Assembly: GCA_947579665.1 (NCBI GenBank)
Contig: OX388345.1
Coordinates: forward strand, 70,857,454-70,921,453
Direction of reading: 5' to 3'
From: Sympetrum striolatum
Taxonomy: Eukaryota; Arthropoda; Insecta; Odonata; Libellulidae
Length of the DNA stretch: 64,000 bases
Part shown: in pieces, positions 49,693 through 62,200 of the stretch
Layout of the letters: each line of letters starts with the position of its first letter
Position numbering within the stretch: the stretch's first letter is position 1
Notes under the pieces: model-generated
What the model saw: only the letters and a program-made list of their open reading frames with translations
What the model was told of the DNA's origin: nothing
Databases searched by the model: none
Translations under genes and position numbers: made by a program

Positions 49693-50593
49693 GTTGTGTG
49701 GCCTGGCTGGGGCCGGCGGGTTGGCAATGTCAGCCGTGTCGGGAGGATCTAAGGGGTCTCTTTGTCCAGGTGGATGATCCACGTCAGGTGACTCTGGCCT
49801 TTGACGGCGCAGACACGGACCTAGCCGGCGCCTAAGGCAAAGTCTGAGGCGGTGCAGGGGCCTCAGGAGGACCCCGAGCCCGCCCGACAGCGAGAGAGCC
49901 GTGGGTGAAAGGAGGTGGAGGAGGAAGAGGAGGAGCAGGAGGAGGACAACCTCCCTCTCTGCCTCCACCTCGGCCCCCGCCGTGGACACGTGAGAACTCG
50001 TGGGAGCGGTTGTCGCAATAGAGGGGCAATGGGAGAGGCTCGAAGGCCTCGTTCTCAATCCGGGGCCCGTACTAGTCTGCCCCACCTCTGTAGTCGCCTG
50101 TGATGGTACTCTTTCTGGAAGCCCGAGGGCCGGTACTGCCTCCCACCTTCCCAAATCTTCCACTGGGTCCTCCACGACTGTTAAACCCAGCAGCGAGGCT
50201 GCCGGCAGGGGTGGGCTGGCCCTGCCCCACCCACCTGCCCGTCCCCCAATGGGGGGGACTTCCTGGAGGACACACTCAATCTGGTTCCCACTTCTACCTC
50301 CGGGTTAGAACTGGGGGCCAAACAACCTGTCCTCGGTGGCCCGGCTGTACGGGCAAAGCGGTGATTCCTCTTCTCTAGATGCCAGGGTAGGGGATTAGGC
50401 ACTTCCAAACTGGTTAAACAAGCTTTGGATTATAGGTCCAACAATATTAATAGCATCAACTGAGTGATCATCTTCTTCGGGGTCCAAAGAATTGATAGGA
50501 GGGAATGGGTCTACCTATCAGCTCTCTGTAAGAATCCTCACAAGCTTTCAAAGTCTGCAGATGATTTTCCCACACGTTTGATTCACTTCCACC
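49693..50593 (-). other. Ypel: GC-rich 5' UTR part of the Yippee-like exon
   Basis: The first coding exon probably extends upstream to a strong - strand acceptor CTATTTTCTTTGCAG at 50594, giving ~0.9 kb of 5' UTR. It is much more GC-rich than anything nearby, with Pro/Leu/Arg-type codons in every frame and a CTC/CCT-rich - strand tract (49910-49990). A further non-coding first exon must lie upstream if this acceptor is used. Inferred from splice signals and composition only. Confidence 0.5.
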
Positions 50594-53500
50594 CTGCAAA
50601 GAAAATAGATAGCAATTAGTTATGCATCCATCATGGGTAATGTATTTTTACACCTATAAAATTGTGTAACCCTCATGAATCATTGTCCTAGGTGAGGTTC
50701 CAAAAATCATGTGCTTTAATTGTTCAGTAAAATAAATATTTAGGCATACATATCTCCAACAAACATTCCTGGAGCAAAGCAAAATTTTAAGTTTTGGAAT
50801 ATTTCATAAATTTTAGATGATACTAACTTCTAATCATCTAAAGCCAATGGCTAATTACGCAACAAAATCAAAAAAATATCCTTTACTATCAAAGTAACAA
50901 GCAAGGGCAATGAAATGTACACCTTATCAAATGAAATTAAGTTTAAAAAACTGCTGAATATTTCCCCAGATTTATTTACATTTGAAAGGTTTTGACAATT
51001 CTAATGAAAATTTAACTATAAACTTCTTAATACACACCAATCATAGATAATAAATTCTAACGCATGAAAATAGTATATTTTTTCTCAGTCAAGAAACTCA
51101 AGTCCTTCAATCAACTCACAAAACTATACCAAATTATACAGCAAATACCTATTTAACATTCACAATTACTAATGCATGATACTTTTCTTCTTTCATTAAA
51201 TAGTTTTGCTTTATATTACATTACATACTGTTACTTTTAAACAAAAGCTCACAATAGAAGCTTTCTCTTAACTTTACACGAAGGGTGCATTCAAACAGAG
51301 CAAATTATACAACTTGTCTATTTCAGTTGAACATTTGAACAACCTTAAGACATAAAACATATAAGGTGTTTATGAATCATTTTTCATATAATCGACCAAT
51401 TGTATTATTATTTTAATTCTATTCTTATGGTAATAGAGGCTTAAAAGGATAGTTTGAAACTTTCACATTGATTATTTTGAACTGAATATGTTGAAAAAAT
51501 GATGAAAATTGAGAATTCAATAGATGAGATTAAATGAGTAAAATCCACTACAGATTTCCATATGTCATTTATATTCTGTATTCCTATTACAGCAATCATG
51601 CATATGAACCTGCTAAGTTTCTCTAAAACATTCCTCATTTTAACATCGTTTTTTCATCCTTTCTATTCAAAATGATGGCCACAGAATAATTCTTGGGGTA
51701 TAGTGAAATAAAAAGTTTTGTGAGTTCAAAAATACCAGTTCTTTTGATATAAATGTCAGAAAGAAACGATAAAAAAGACAGTTACTTACAATTTAAATTT
51801 ATTCCTCAGAAAACGATCAAATTACCAAACATGAGATTAACACGATTGTTAGTAAAACATTAACTATAACAATGGATGAAAATCGTGTATTGTAAAGAAT
51901 TTTGTTCAAAATGAAAATCAATTCATAATTTACATTTAAAGCGACCGATTTCTGGAATTAACTTATAATAATAAATTGGGAAATTATCTTGAAATCGATA
52001 ATTACGTCTCAATATTGTTTCCATGAGAATATAATTTTTGAGTTTGTACGTAAAATTTTCGTGAAATCCTATCCCGTCGTAGAAATGGGAATGATAAAAC
52101 GTAAGGAAATATCACTTCCTTGGCAACAAGTCAATAAAGACGTCATTCCGAAATATTCCAATTCTCGATGTATTTTCCCTAGTAGCACCGTTATGAAAGC
52201 CAATTATAAAAGGCAATTTACACAGGGGAAAATCAAACGGTTTAAGAGGTAACAAAGACTTATAAAACATCATCGGGCCTACATTGCAGCTACTGCTGTG
52301 AGAGTTTGCGTGCAGATTTTCGAAAGATAAGCACGTTATCATTTTTACGACCGATTTTCTCCTTTCGGTCGCTTTATTTCTGAACGCTGCTCTAGAGATT
52401 CGATTCGCGGGACATTTCCTTTCATTCGGGAGCTTGAAGTGCACGATTTAACCTTTAAGCTATAGGCCAGTTTCAACCGGATGGCAAACAATGAGCCGCT
52501 GTATATAACTCTCGAGTTTACGATCACTGTACGTAACGGTTCCGAGCTACTGCCCCGATTTATAATCCTGAATTAAACGCTCAATTTTATCGTCTTTTCT
52601 GAGAATGGTAAACAAAAAACACGAAGAAAGTCGAGGAGTTTTACGCCTGATTTCTCGTTTTGCTTTCGTTGACAGTATTTTCTAAAACTTGAAAATGAAA
52701 CCGTACAGCGTAAAGACTTTTCTGAGATATGATAGTGTAAAACACAAATAATACGGGCACGTTTGATAGATTGACTGCAATCATTCACAATAATAATTAT
52801 GAAGTATTTTACTCAATCGAAAATTCTCCTAAATGCATTTATGGGCAGGGTATTTTCTTCCACAGGAATCACACAAATTTAAGCATAAAACTTGTTTCAT
52901 GACGTTTTCTTTGAATGTTTTTTTTAAGTCTTACGGGTACTTCCAGCAAGTAATTAAAACCTTTCATTCATTAATTTAAATTTTAAAAAGAGATTAAGAC
53001 ATCTAAGTTTTCTTCTAGAATCAAACATTTATAAGTTAAATCAACTAACGCTTGATTTAGTGAGTAGTTTAACCTGTCAATATGTAAACACACGAGAGTA
53101 CAAACCTTGATTTATTGATTTACGTACATAAAAAAATGCTTAAGATTTTCAAACTTATGCATCACGTCATATTCGTGATATACCGAATGAATATTAAACT
53201 TGTTTCGTTGTCTTACGCTCACAAGAAAAACTTGAAAGTTTCAAACTCATACATCACGATTAATTGATACGTCACGTTAGTTTTGAATCATATTCGAGAG
53301 ATACCATATGAGTATTTGCATACATTTATCAACTGCATACTCGACGAGGGTAGTAGATCGATTCTTGAGTTCGAAAGTAAGTTGGCCAACTCCTATTAGA
53401 GCCCAACGGCTCCAATTCGCGAAATTACGGCACAATCCTCGCATTCGAGTGGGAGAGAAGTTTAGAGACGCCGGTTTATCCCACGAACTAGCGAATTGCG

Positions 53501-53600
53501 TCGTTCGAACCCATTACCCTACTCGAATGCAGTCACTTGAACTTGTAACATTTCCTACGGACGAAAGCAAAAGTGAGACCTACTGGAATCCGGATCGAAA
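50594..53600. other. AT-rich stretch upstream of the Yippee-like acceptor
   Basis: Probably the first Yippee-like intron. No coding signal or mobile element recognised. Confidence 0.4.
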
Positions 53601-54013
53601 TACCCTCTTTCCTCACGCGCTAATTTCACGACGCACGCCAAGACGACGGAAGGCACGACGACGCTCTTCGAAGGCCTCCGATTCCCCGATCGATCCCTCC
53701 GCCAAGCAAAATCGGCCATGAAAATAAAGTTACCGGATGGGAAAATACGCTTCCGCCATTAATATGAATGGATTCGTGAGTTGGGGAAGTGAGCATGGGC
53801 CCGGCGTGGTTCTGGGAGGCCCCGGAGTTTCTGGCAACACTGGCGAATTGCAACTTCGCGCGGGGCACCGCGGGGGGAGAGGGGGGATGAGACCGACCAA
53901 CAGGTCCACGTAGGACGGGACAATGAGTCACGAAGACAGAGAGAGAGGAAAGGGGTTGAACCTCACCTCCCTCGCACGCCGACACTATATGGACTTTCCT
54001 TAACTGGTGACAT
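53600..54013 (-). promoter_or_regulatory. CpG-rich block, candidate Yippee-like promoter/first exon
   Basis: A GC- and CpG-rich stretch in AT-rich surroundings. On the - strand a good donor, GAGGGAG|GTGAGG, lies at 53967, so a short non-coding first exon ending there could splice to the acceptor at 50594. There is no clear TATA box. A second CpG-rich block at about 56300-56890 is an alternative; a + strand donor GAGG|GTAAGT near 56890 there hints at a divergent + strand transcript leaving the window. Confidence 0.25.
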
Positions 54014-54016
54014 TTA

Positions 54017-54402
54017 GGGCTTGAACACACGGACCACATTTTGCAGTCGGTTTCGACTGCAAAATGACGCTGAACTGTGGTCGGTATGCCGTCACCATAA
54101 GAAATACATAGGAAATGCTTACATCTGCCCACACGAGCGTATTTACGACCACAAGCCGGCAGCTGTGGTCGGACTGTGGTCGGTCCCGGCCACCGACCAC
54201 AGCCTTTCACCACAACACACGAGCCACACTTCGACCACACTTCGACCACAGTACGACTTCCAATACAACCAGACAGGTGAAGTCGGGTCCAACCACAGGC
54301 GAACCACAATTTGTGGTCCGCCTGCGGTCGGTCCCGACTGCAACTCAACCTCATTTTTGTGGTCGAGACCAACTGCAAAATGTGGTCCGTGTGTTCAAGC
54401 CC
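54017..54402. mobile_element. PIF/Harbinger-type MITE
   Basis: A 386-bp element with terminal inverted repeats of about 41 bp (GGGCTTGAACACACGGACCA and onward, two mismatches between ends), flanked by the 3-bp duplication TTA (54014-54016 and 54403-54405). TTA/TAA duplications and GGG-starting ends define PIF/Harbinger elements. It has no transposase. The hexamer ACCACA or its complement TGTGGT occurs 14 times inside, in both orientations, and a secondary hairpin TTTTGCAGTCG/CGACTGCAAAA sits at the left end. Confidence 0.93.
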
Positions 54403-54405
54403 TTA

Positions 54406-57400
54406 CGGAGAACTGTATCGATTCGCATTATGATGCTTTTAACGATCCGAGAGGTAGCATATTTATAAAACGGTCCCCGCTTTAATTCGCAACAATACGG
54501 TCCCATTAGTTCTCGCGCCATTACGCAACCACTCCGCTACAAGGCTAGGCAATTTCCCTGATACATCAAATGGTATTCTAATTAGCAGCGATGTATCTCG
54601 TGGTATTCCAATTGGCAACATTGGGAGAGTGTTTAGTGGGAGCAACAGGCGCATATGCTCACTTTGAATTGTCAAAGAGAAGGATTTAAAATCTAATTTT
54701 GTTTTAAGTGGTTTGCTATCTATTATATTTATTTTATTATTTACCTAAAGTAATTCTTGTTATGACGATTTCTCAAATTCTGTAACCAGAAAAGTCAATG
54801 AAACATTTTAAGTAAATAAGAGCCTTCTTTATTATATCTAGAGAATATGGTAAGAAAAAAATTAAGTACTAATGCCCCCTAAAAATTACTTTTTAACTTG
54901 ATTTTCTGACATTCACCTCCAACCGATTAATATGCATGACACCAGCCAAATTTGTTGCCCATTGCATCGCCACTTCAAGAGGAATAGCCAAGAAAGAAAC
55001 GCACTTTATCAATAAATATTGCTTTTATCTATTCTAAAAAGCCTAGAGATACTCTTAGACGTCGTGCATATTTATATCTTTCAGGTCGATAAAATTTTAA
55101 TCCTACTCAAACTTTATTTAACAGGGGTACCAAAATATTTTCATTAGAAAACTTTAGTTGATACGTCAAAATCATAAGTAAATAAACAACTCAACAAAAT
55201 TGGCAACTCTGTGGACTAACAATGCACTGATGTGACACATGAAGACATTACTGAATACACCAATCGGGAATATAAATGAAATTACATATGAATGTGAGAT
55301 AAAAACTTGGTTAAATTCTTAAGGATTTGATATAAACTTTACAACTGTCAGTAAAATGTAATACTGTGATTTTATTCGCAATAAACATGGCGTAAGCTGT
55401 GGTTATCCGTTCCATGTAGCAATAACACCAAGTTATGAATCACCATTTCCTTCAAGTCACGCCTTCTCAGATTAATTTCACCAAGTCATGAACTGTAAGT
55501 GGATACAAGAGGTTTCACGTGAAATGATGGAATACTGAGGGGAAAAACCTCACAATTGTAAAGCAATGGAAGTCACATTGAGTTCAGTGTAAGACACGTA
55601 AATATCAGAGGGTGAAGTCATCCATCTTCCAACCATCGAGGACCGCTATGAAAATCTGTATCATCACGCCATTAACCTGGGAATCCAAGGGAAAACTTCG
55701 CTGTATACGTAGATTCTTGCACTGAAACCTCGACGTTGAGGACATTACCGAAGATTTCTAAAGATTCCTTTTTTAAACCAGAGGTGCGGAATCTGCGGGT
55801 TTTCCCTTTTGCGGCCTTTCTTTTTATAGCATAAAAGCAAACATTTCCATTATTTGAGTTTTCTATCTCATTCATCACAAGTGCAAAACGATTCTGGAAT
55901 ATTCTCTACTGTACACTTTTAAGTCTCAATTTCGCCATTCAATTATTATTATTATTATTAGTAGTAAATTATAGAAAACAATCATGGAAACCGAATCGTT
56001 TTCCAACAACACTTCGGACTGCTAAGATATCGGCAGCACGCAATCACAGCGCTGATCGTTTCACAAGGACCTCCAGATGGTAAAAGGTTCCTATCGCTTA
56101 TTAAAACAACTAGAGTAGATAAATGTAAACCTTTTCTCCCCGCTAAACATACACCTGACATAATCACCGACGACATCCTCTCTCTTCCGCAAATACCTGA
56201 GCAGGAGAGAGTTGAAATCACTCCAACGCTATCGAGCAAAAAACCCCATTCTTGGGGGGGCCGAAACTCTAAAACTGCGAGACTATACATCCTTCAACAT
56301 CCGGAGCACCACCGCGCCAGGTCGAACCCCGCAAAAAATCCCCCAAAAACCCAGGACGTCCGGTAACCCTACCCTACAGGAAGACTTGCATCTGCGGGCG
56401 CAGACTCCCCCTCCGACGTCGGCGGCGGGGCCCCTACCTAGGGAGGGATGCACGCGTTACCAAGAGGTTAACGTCCCTCCGCGAAGGACCGCCTTCCTCC
56501 CACTCTCTCCGGTCTTCCCGCTACGTTCGCCGTCGTCTTCTGTCCCCTCTTGGCAATTACGTAGGAGGAGTGGAGCAGCGGCTGGGTACGTGAGGAGAGG
56601 AGAAGCAGGTGCTCGTGATTTCCTGATATGAGCTGTTTGCTGAGCCGCGGGAGTGAGTGTTTCAGACGCGTCTTGGAGACAAAAGACGGCGGTCAAGCGT
56701 GGCGGGCTGGAGAGGGAAGATGGGAAGAAAGGTCAGTCCTCCGATAAAGATCCCCTTTGTTTGTGGCGTGGGCGAAACAGAATGAGCAGTTTCATCTGGT
56801 GATTACTCCCCTCCCCCTTGCTGCGGCGACATCTTTCCTAGTCGGTCACGTACACCCTCGAGGAGGCGAAAATTTGGAATATCGATGAGGGTAAGTTACC
56901 ATTGGGCGCAAGATACTCAGAACCAAGTACATACTACCAAGTTCGACAGTGAAGGATCCATGCCATCATCCCACGAACCACGAAGAGATTCTACTGATGA
57001 TACATCCCTCATTGGTTACAATAAATATGAATGATTTTCTTACTAGCCTCAAAGGATACCTAACATTCCCGATGTTGATAGTTAAGTAATAGCTTCATTT
57101 CTTACGTGATATTTAATATCATAGCCTTAACCAACTTTAAAAACAAAACATGGATAAAAACGTTTAGCAAAACTTAACGTGTGATTACAAATTCAATACC
57201 TACAAACTTAGTTTTGGTGTCATTAAATGAGTTGAGAAGTAAATTCGACGATCATCTCCGTATAATGTTAAGTAATTCCAATCATCATTTGTCATCGACA
57301 AAAATGGACATTTGCAAGGCATTTCTTCAATCACCGTAATGAATTGACCTTCTGGGATCTCATAATGGTATTATGCCGAGGTTCTCCGCAAGTCCATAAT

Positions 57401-58950
57401 GTGTAAGCTTCGAGCCTTGTAAATGTACTGAATGAGTCAGATTCCGCTGTTTGTGTAATATGTCCCAAGACCAACTGTTCGGTCTCCGAGGAAATCCAGC
57501 AGCTGTTATAACTGGTGATAACATTTAGCATCCAAGTCAAATCAGAACGTCGACTGGTTGACATTACTACGTTGATAGCTTACCCTTCACGGGATATATA
57601 TATATTCCATAGCCATTAAAAAAGTATACCTGGTACTTTCGGAAACCAAACGATTCAGTTTATTATGTCAAACACTTTGATTTATAATGAAAGTCAATGA
57701 GACAACCCTGTTCCCGTAATATTTAGCACAGTAAATTAGTTGACCACCACCATACAGACTTACCTAAAACATAATCAAGATTCGAATATCTACAAGTTTA
57801 TTTAGATTTTGCTTCGAACCGAGATTATAAGCGCAAAAACTAATCCTGATCGACATTGAGAAAGTCGAGAAAAAATATTGACGGAAATTCTGATAGAAAT
57901 ATGATAAAACTCTCAGGTAAGTCGAGAGAAGGGAAATCAATTCTCTCAAATTTACCAAGGCATAACTATGATTTCCACTTCAAACAAAGAGAGGAAACGG
58001 ATCTTTAACGGATTAATTGCGTAAATGCTCGCTGATGGTCATTGGCAAAAACAAATTCATTCGACTGTGTCAAACGGTACTCCATTTATAATTATCATAC
58101 AAGAAAGATCTAATATTATACAATACAATACACATGTCATTAATGGGCGAGATTGGAGCTATAAAGCTCTATCTTCCATTTAACCCTGTAAATATAGTGG
58201 TATGTATTATATAAAAAGGTGACACATGCATTGTTCATTTAAGTTTCACGGTAAAAAAACTAGAGAATGAAAATCACACCACGAATCGTTGCCCGCGTGA
58301 CTGTTGCAAGAATCGAGAGGGAAAAGCGCGAGAAGCATAAAAAACGAAACGGTTTCCTCGGATCTCCTAGATTGCGAGAAGTTCGATGGCACCAATCTTG
58401 CAACTGTCGCTAATGCATTTCGTTTCCATCGATTGCAAGGCGGAAGATCTAAAGAGGCCGACCACTTCCTCCGAGTCATCTTAAATCCTATTCCGCTCTT
58501 ACCGCAAGTCGTGAGAAGAGAATGTAATATCCGCAAGCATTCGCAATGCTCTCGCGTCCACTTAATGAATTGCATTTTATGACTTCTGTTTCGAAATATA
58601 CGACATCCACGTCCGTTCGCCCAAGAGCACTTTCGAATACGATTATATTTCATATTTTTCCGAATGAAAGCACTTCCTCTCCTTCACGGAAGGTCTACTC
58701 TAACACCAATTCACGGGTTCGATTCGAAGTATATAAACGAGGTTTATTTACGAATCACACGTTCACCATTTCGCGGAAACATTCTAACTAGCTTAAGACT
58801 TTTAGAGCACCAACGAGCGACTAGTACTGTGCACATCTATTCCATCCCTTCCTGTAATTAAAAGGCTATTTCGTACGTCACGTACACTAATTACACTTGT
58901 AAACAATGAATAAACCGTACACGTATTGAGTTTCCTAGTGGAATACGCAT
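54406..58950. other. Intergenic stretch, no gene supported
   Basis: Mixed composition: AT-rich 54.7-56.1 kb with an (ATT)n run at about 55938-55960, CpG-rich 56.3-56.9 kb, then ordinary sequence. A pair of overlapping antisense open frames at 58246-58653 has no recognisable family. Confidence 0.45.
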
Positions 58951-58959
58951 ATTTGTCTA

Positions 58960-59290
58960 TTTCCCTCTGGAAAGGACTGACCACGGATAATCGAAAGTTT
59001 AGCAACGTTTGGCGATGCACTGGTTGATCCAACTTGCCTTTCGGTGAACTAATTAGCACAATGCCGACCAGAAGGTCCACAACACTTAACCATAGCGAAG
59101 CTTGACTATTCACTGATACTTCCAACTTGCCTGTTGATAAACTGGAAGGCCAAATTCCAACCAGAAGGCTTACAGAGGCCTTAGCGATGTTAGGCGTCAC
59201 ACTGATTCATACAACTTGTCATCTTGTAAACAACAAGGCCGAATTCAAAGCAGTTCTGCAACACTTCGAAGGCCTTCAATTTGACACTAA
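58960..59290. repeat. ~90-bp diverged minisatellite, 3-4 copies
   Basis: Units begin CACTGG (59018), CACTGA (59111) and CACTGA (59198), giving periods of 93 and 87 bp; an earlier partial unit precedes the first. Shared blocks include CCAACTTGCC, GACCAGAAGG/AACCAGAAGG and TTAGCGATG-like sequence. In one - strand frame the 93-bp period gives a 31-residue repeat (LLVGI...STGKL), which explains the 132-codon open frame there. Confidence 0.7.
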
Positions 59291-62200
59291 GTTATTCCTC
59301 AATGGTCTCCGAATCCGCAGATCGGTGCCAAGTCCAAATCATCGAACACAAAAGAGCAGACCGTAAATGTTCAGAAGGGTTACCAACATGACGGCGTCTG
59401 AAGAGTTGAGAAGCGATTCCCGCAGTACAATTTCATTGCTCCGCGGGTCACGGGAGGTAAGGTTCGACATCCACGCGTACACTGCACCTCAACCCCTCGG
59501 CACATCCTCTCCCACAATCCACTTCCTCGCTCTTCCCATCTGTCTGCCCCTCTTACCCCCCTCCCCCCGCACACTGTGGCCTTTTATTGGACTATAATGA
59601 GTCCCACCGCCACCTTTTCCACCTTTCAAACAAAGGCTGATTCACTCGGATTGTTTTCATGGGTCGTCAGCTCGCTTCCCTCCCTAGTTAAAAGGAATTC
59701 TAGGCGGCGATTCTTTTCTAATTCGAGTTCACGCCTAGAGCAGGGACCAGAAGGGTTACGTGAACCCTCCGGTGATGCGTTCTTTCTGACCGGGAGGGGC
59801 TAATCGAAATTTCCGATACGTCGTCTGCACAAGGAAGGGACTTGCGGTTAGCCACGAGAAATTCTACGACACTGATAATAGAACCTCATATCGCTATCTA
59901 TAATAGGGGTGTCCATCCCGGGGGCCTTACACCAACCCCGAGAGGCCCTTGGGTTATTAATGCCCAAGAGCTTGCTATAATTTTCTCCCCTTATTCCGGA
60001 TGTTTAAAGCAGAAATTAGCAAATATTTTTTTGAAATCTACCATAAGTTGAAAGAGAGCATAGCCTAACTTTTCGACCGGCAGATGACAAAACATTTCTT
60101 TGATATTAAATGATTCACCCTATCAAATTAAACTATCACTATTCCACACAAGTACTTCGCAATTTTGTATACCTATTTTTGTGCAGATTATTTATGCAAA
60201 AAACTAACAAATGTAAGCAAATACCTATTAATATCATTAGATTCAGGCTAATATTGTTACAATATGTTACATAAATGAAGTTTAAACCATATCAAAAGAT
60301 AATTTTTACTAATAATTGTATTATTTTTCAAGTGTTCAACACTTTTTAATCCTAGAATACAGTTTCTGAAATCGAAATATATTTATCAAACTTAAGCTTT
60401 TTAACTACAAGATACTTTTCCAATTAATAGTGCCCTCTATGAAAAATAATAACATAAAATTTATCCTTCCATTTTAAATTCAGTTTATTTGTAGCTGTCT
60501 ATAAAAAATTTCGAATTAAACAGTAAAATAAAGATAAATTTAAACTCATACTAATATCAATCGAAACTCAGGTATAGAAACTAGGATAACCAAACATAAT
60601 TATATATTGTACACAAACATAATTAATCGTCAAATAAATGACGAGCGTAATATTAAAAGGGTGAGGAAGATTGGCGGATGGCTTAAAAACCTTCAGCTGG
60701 CCGTATAAGATATCGAAACCCAAACTCATTGTATACGTATCATAATGAAACAGTTCAGTTATATAGACAATTATTTAAGGAATATTAATGGTGCATGTAT
60801 CAGCCGAGTAGGTGCCTTATCTGCGGCCCGCCAAGTCTTCCTTGGAGGTAATGCGGCACAACGAAAGGGAAAAAATTCTACAAGTCTTATTTATATATTC
60901 TGCGAATAAAATCGCCATTTACCGCAGCACGAGGCGCCGCATTTGACTGTTTCGACGCGCATGCTAAACTGCACTCAGCCCCACTGCAGACAACTCAATT
61001 CGTCAAATGAGCATTGAAACACTGAATCCCGCGGAGTCACCTCATGGAACTAAATGGACTATTACCGTTCTCGTAACCAGGAACTCTGGAGCGCATCTGT
61101 AACTTTGAGTCGAAGGTGATCGACCTTCGCCGATCGCGATAAAGAGGAGCTACTCTTAGATTATCCATTGTCTTTTTTGCCCATGACGTGTGCGAGGAAG
61201 CAAAATATGGAGTTGGAGAAAAACCTATTTCCTGATAGAAGAATGAGTGATTACGTGATTGCTATATAGAGAGGCAGATGCGCAGATGTCAAGGATACTA
61301 TTGTTATTGAAGGAAAACAAAGCTGAACCAATGAAGCGTGGAGAAGCTGTCTCACTTTAATCTCGCGTGGAGAAACTTAGAAATTGATAAATATATTGCC
61401 ATTAATCCGATGTCAAAGAGTCAGTCTAATGGTAAAACGAATTATCAGATTATCATGGATCAACGAGCAATAATCTTGCAATAAGAACTAGGCTCGGTAC
61501 GAAAAAGTAGGAATGAAAATCGAACTTAAAGTAATTATGTTACGTAATTATTCAATCCAAGTTTTTCTTGCTATGGATTTCCATTCGATAAAGCCTTCCA
61601 CAGTCGATTTTACACTTCAGAACTATTTAATTTCCAATCCCGTTCGAAACAACGAGGAATATCATATAACTACTCAAAAGATATTAAAATTATTGGACCG
61701 AATCGAAGACCTGAGGGAAATACAGAAAAAAAGTATTTGAAAGACAGGTGGACATGTTCCGCAATTTTTCCACATGCTATAAAGCTTAGGAAAATGGTCG
61801 TAATTATCAAATGATGCGTGAAATTACTCTGTTTCCGTTATATATTATTGGTGCAACGTTAAAGTCAACTCTCTGAATTCCATTTCCGTGTGTTAACTAC
61901 TTAATTGAGATAATCGTCCACTTGTCTCGTCGGCAGAGAGGAATCGAGAACGAACTATTGAACTGCTAGAAAAAGAACTGCTTTAAAATCGAGACTTTAA
62001 TCGAAGCAGCATAAATGAGACAAAAATGGCACAGACTAGGGTTCTCAAAAGTATAGTTTCCACGTGGCACGAATACACAATAGACACTTTCCAAATTCAT
62101 GATTTCACCATTACTTTTTTCATTTCATCATAACCTCGAAAACTTTGCATAACAGTAAATTTCAAGTTTTAGTAATATAAACTCCTCTACTGTTCCCCAT

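Noticed and set aside
49693..50175. 161-codon in-frame extension upstream of the Yippee-like start
   Set aside because: It has no ATG (it would begin at GTG), is Leu/Pro/Arg-rich as expected from a GC-rich leader, and the known family starts at MVK. Treated as 5' UTR.
53308..53721. 137-codon + strand open frame
   Set aside because: Arg/Ser-rich translation of CpG-rich DNA, no family resemblance, no splice context.
53626..54378. 250-codon - strand open frame
   Set aside because: It runs across the Harbinger MITE boundary and through a CpG-rich block; length is explained by composition, and no domain is visible.
58246..58653. 135-codon - strand and 92-codon + strand overlapping frames
   Set aside because: Mutually antisense, no recognisable domain, no splice or promoter context.
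58802..59200. 132-codon - strand open frame
   Set aside because: Explained by the ~90-bp minisatellite; no evidence of a real start or transcript.
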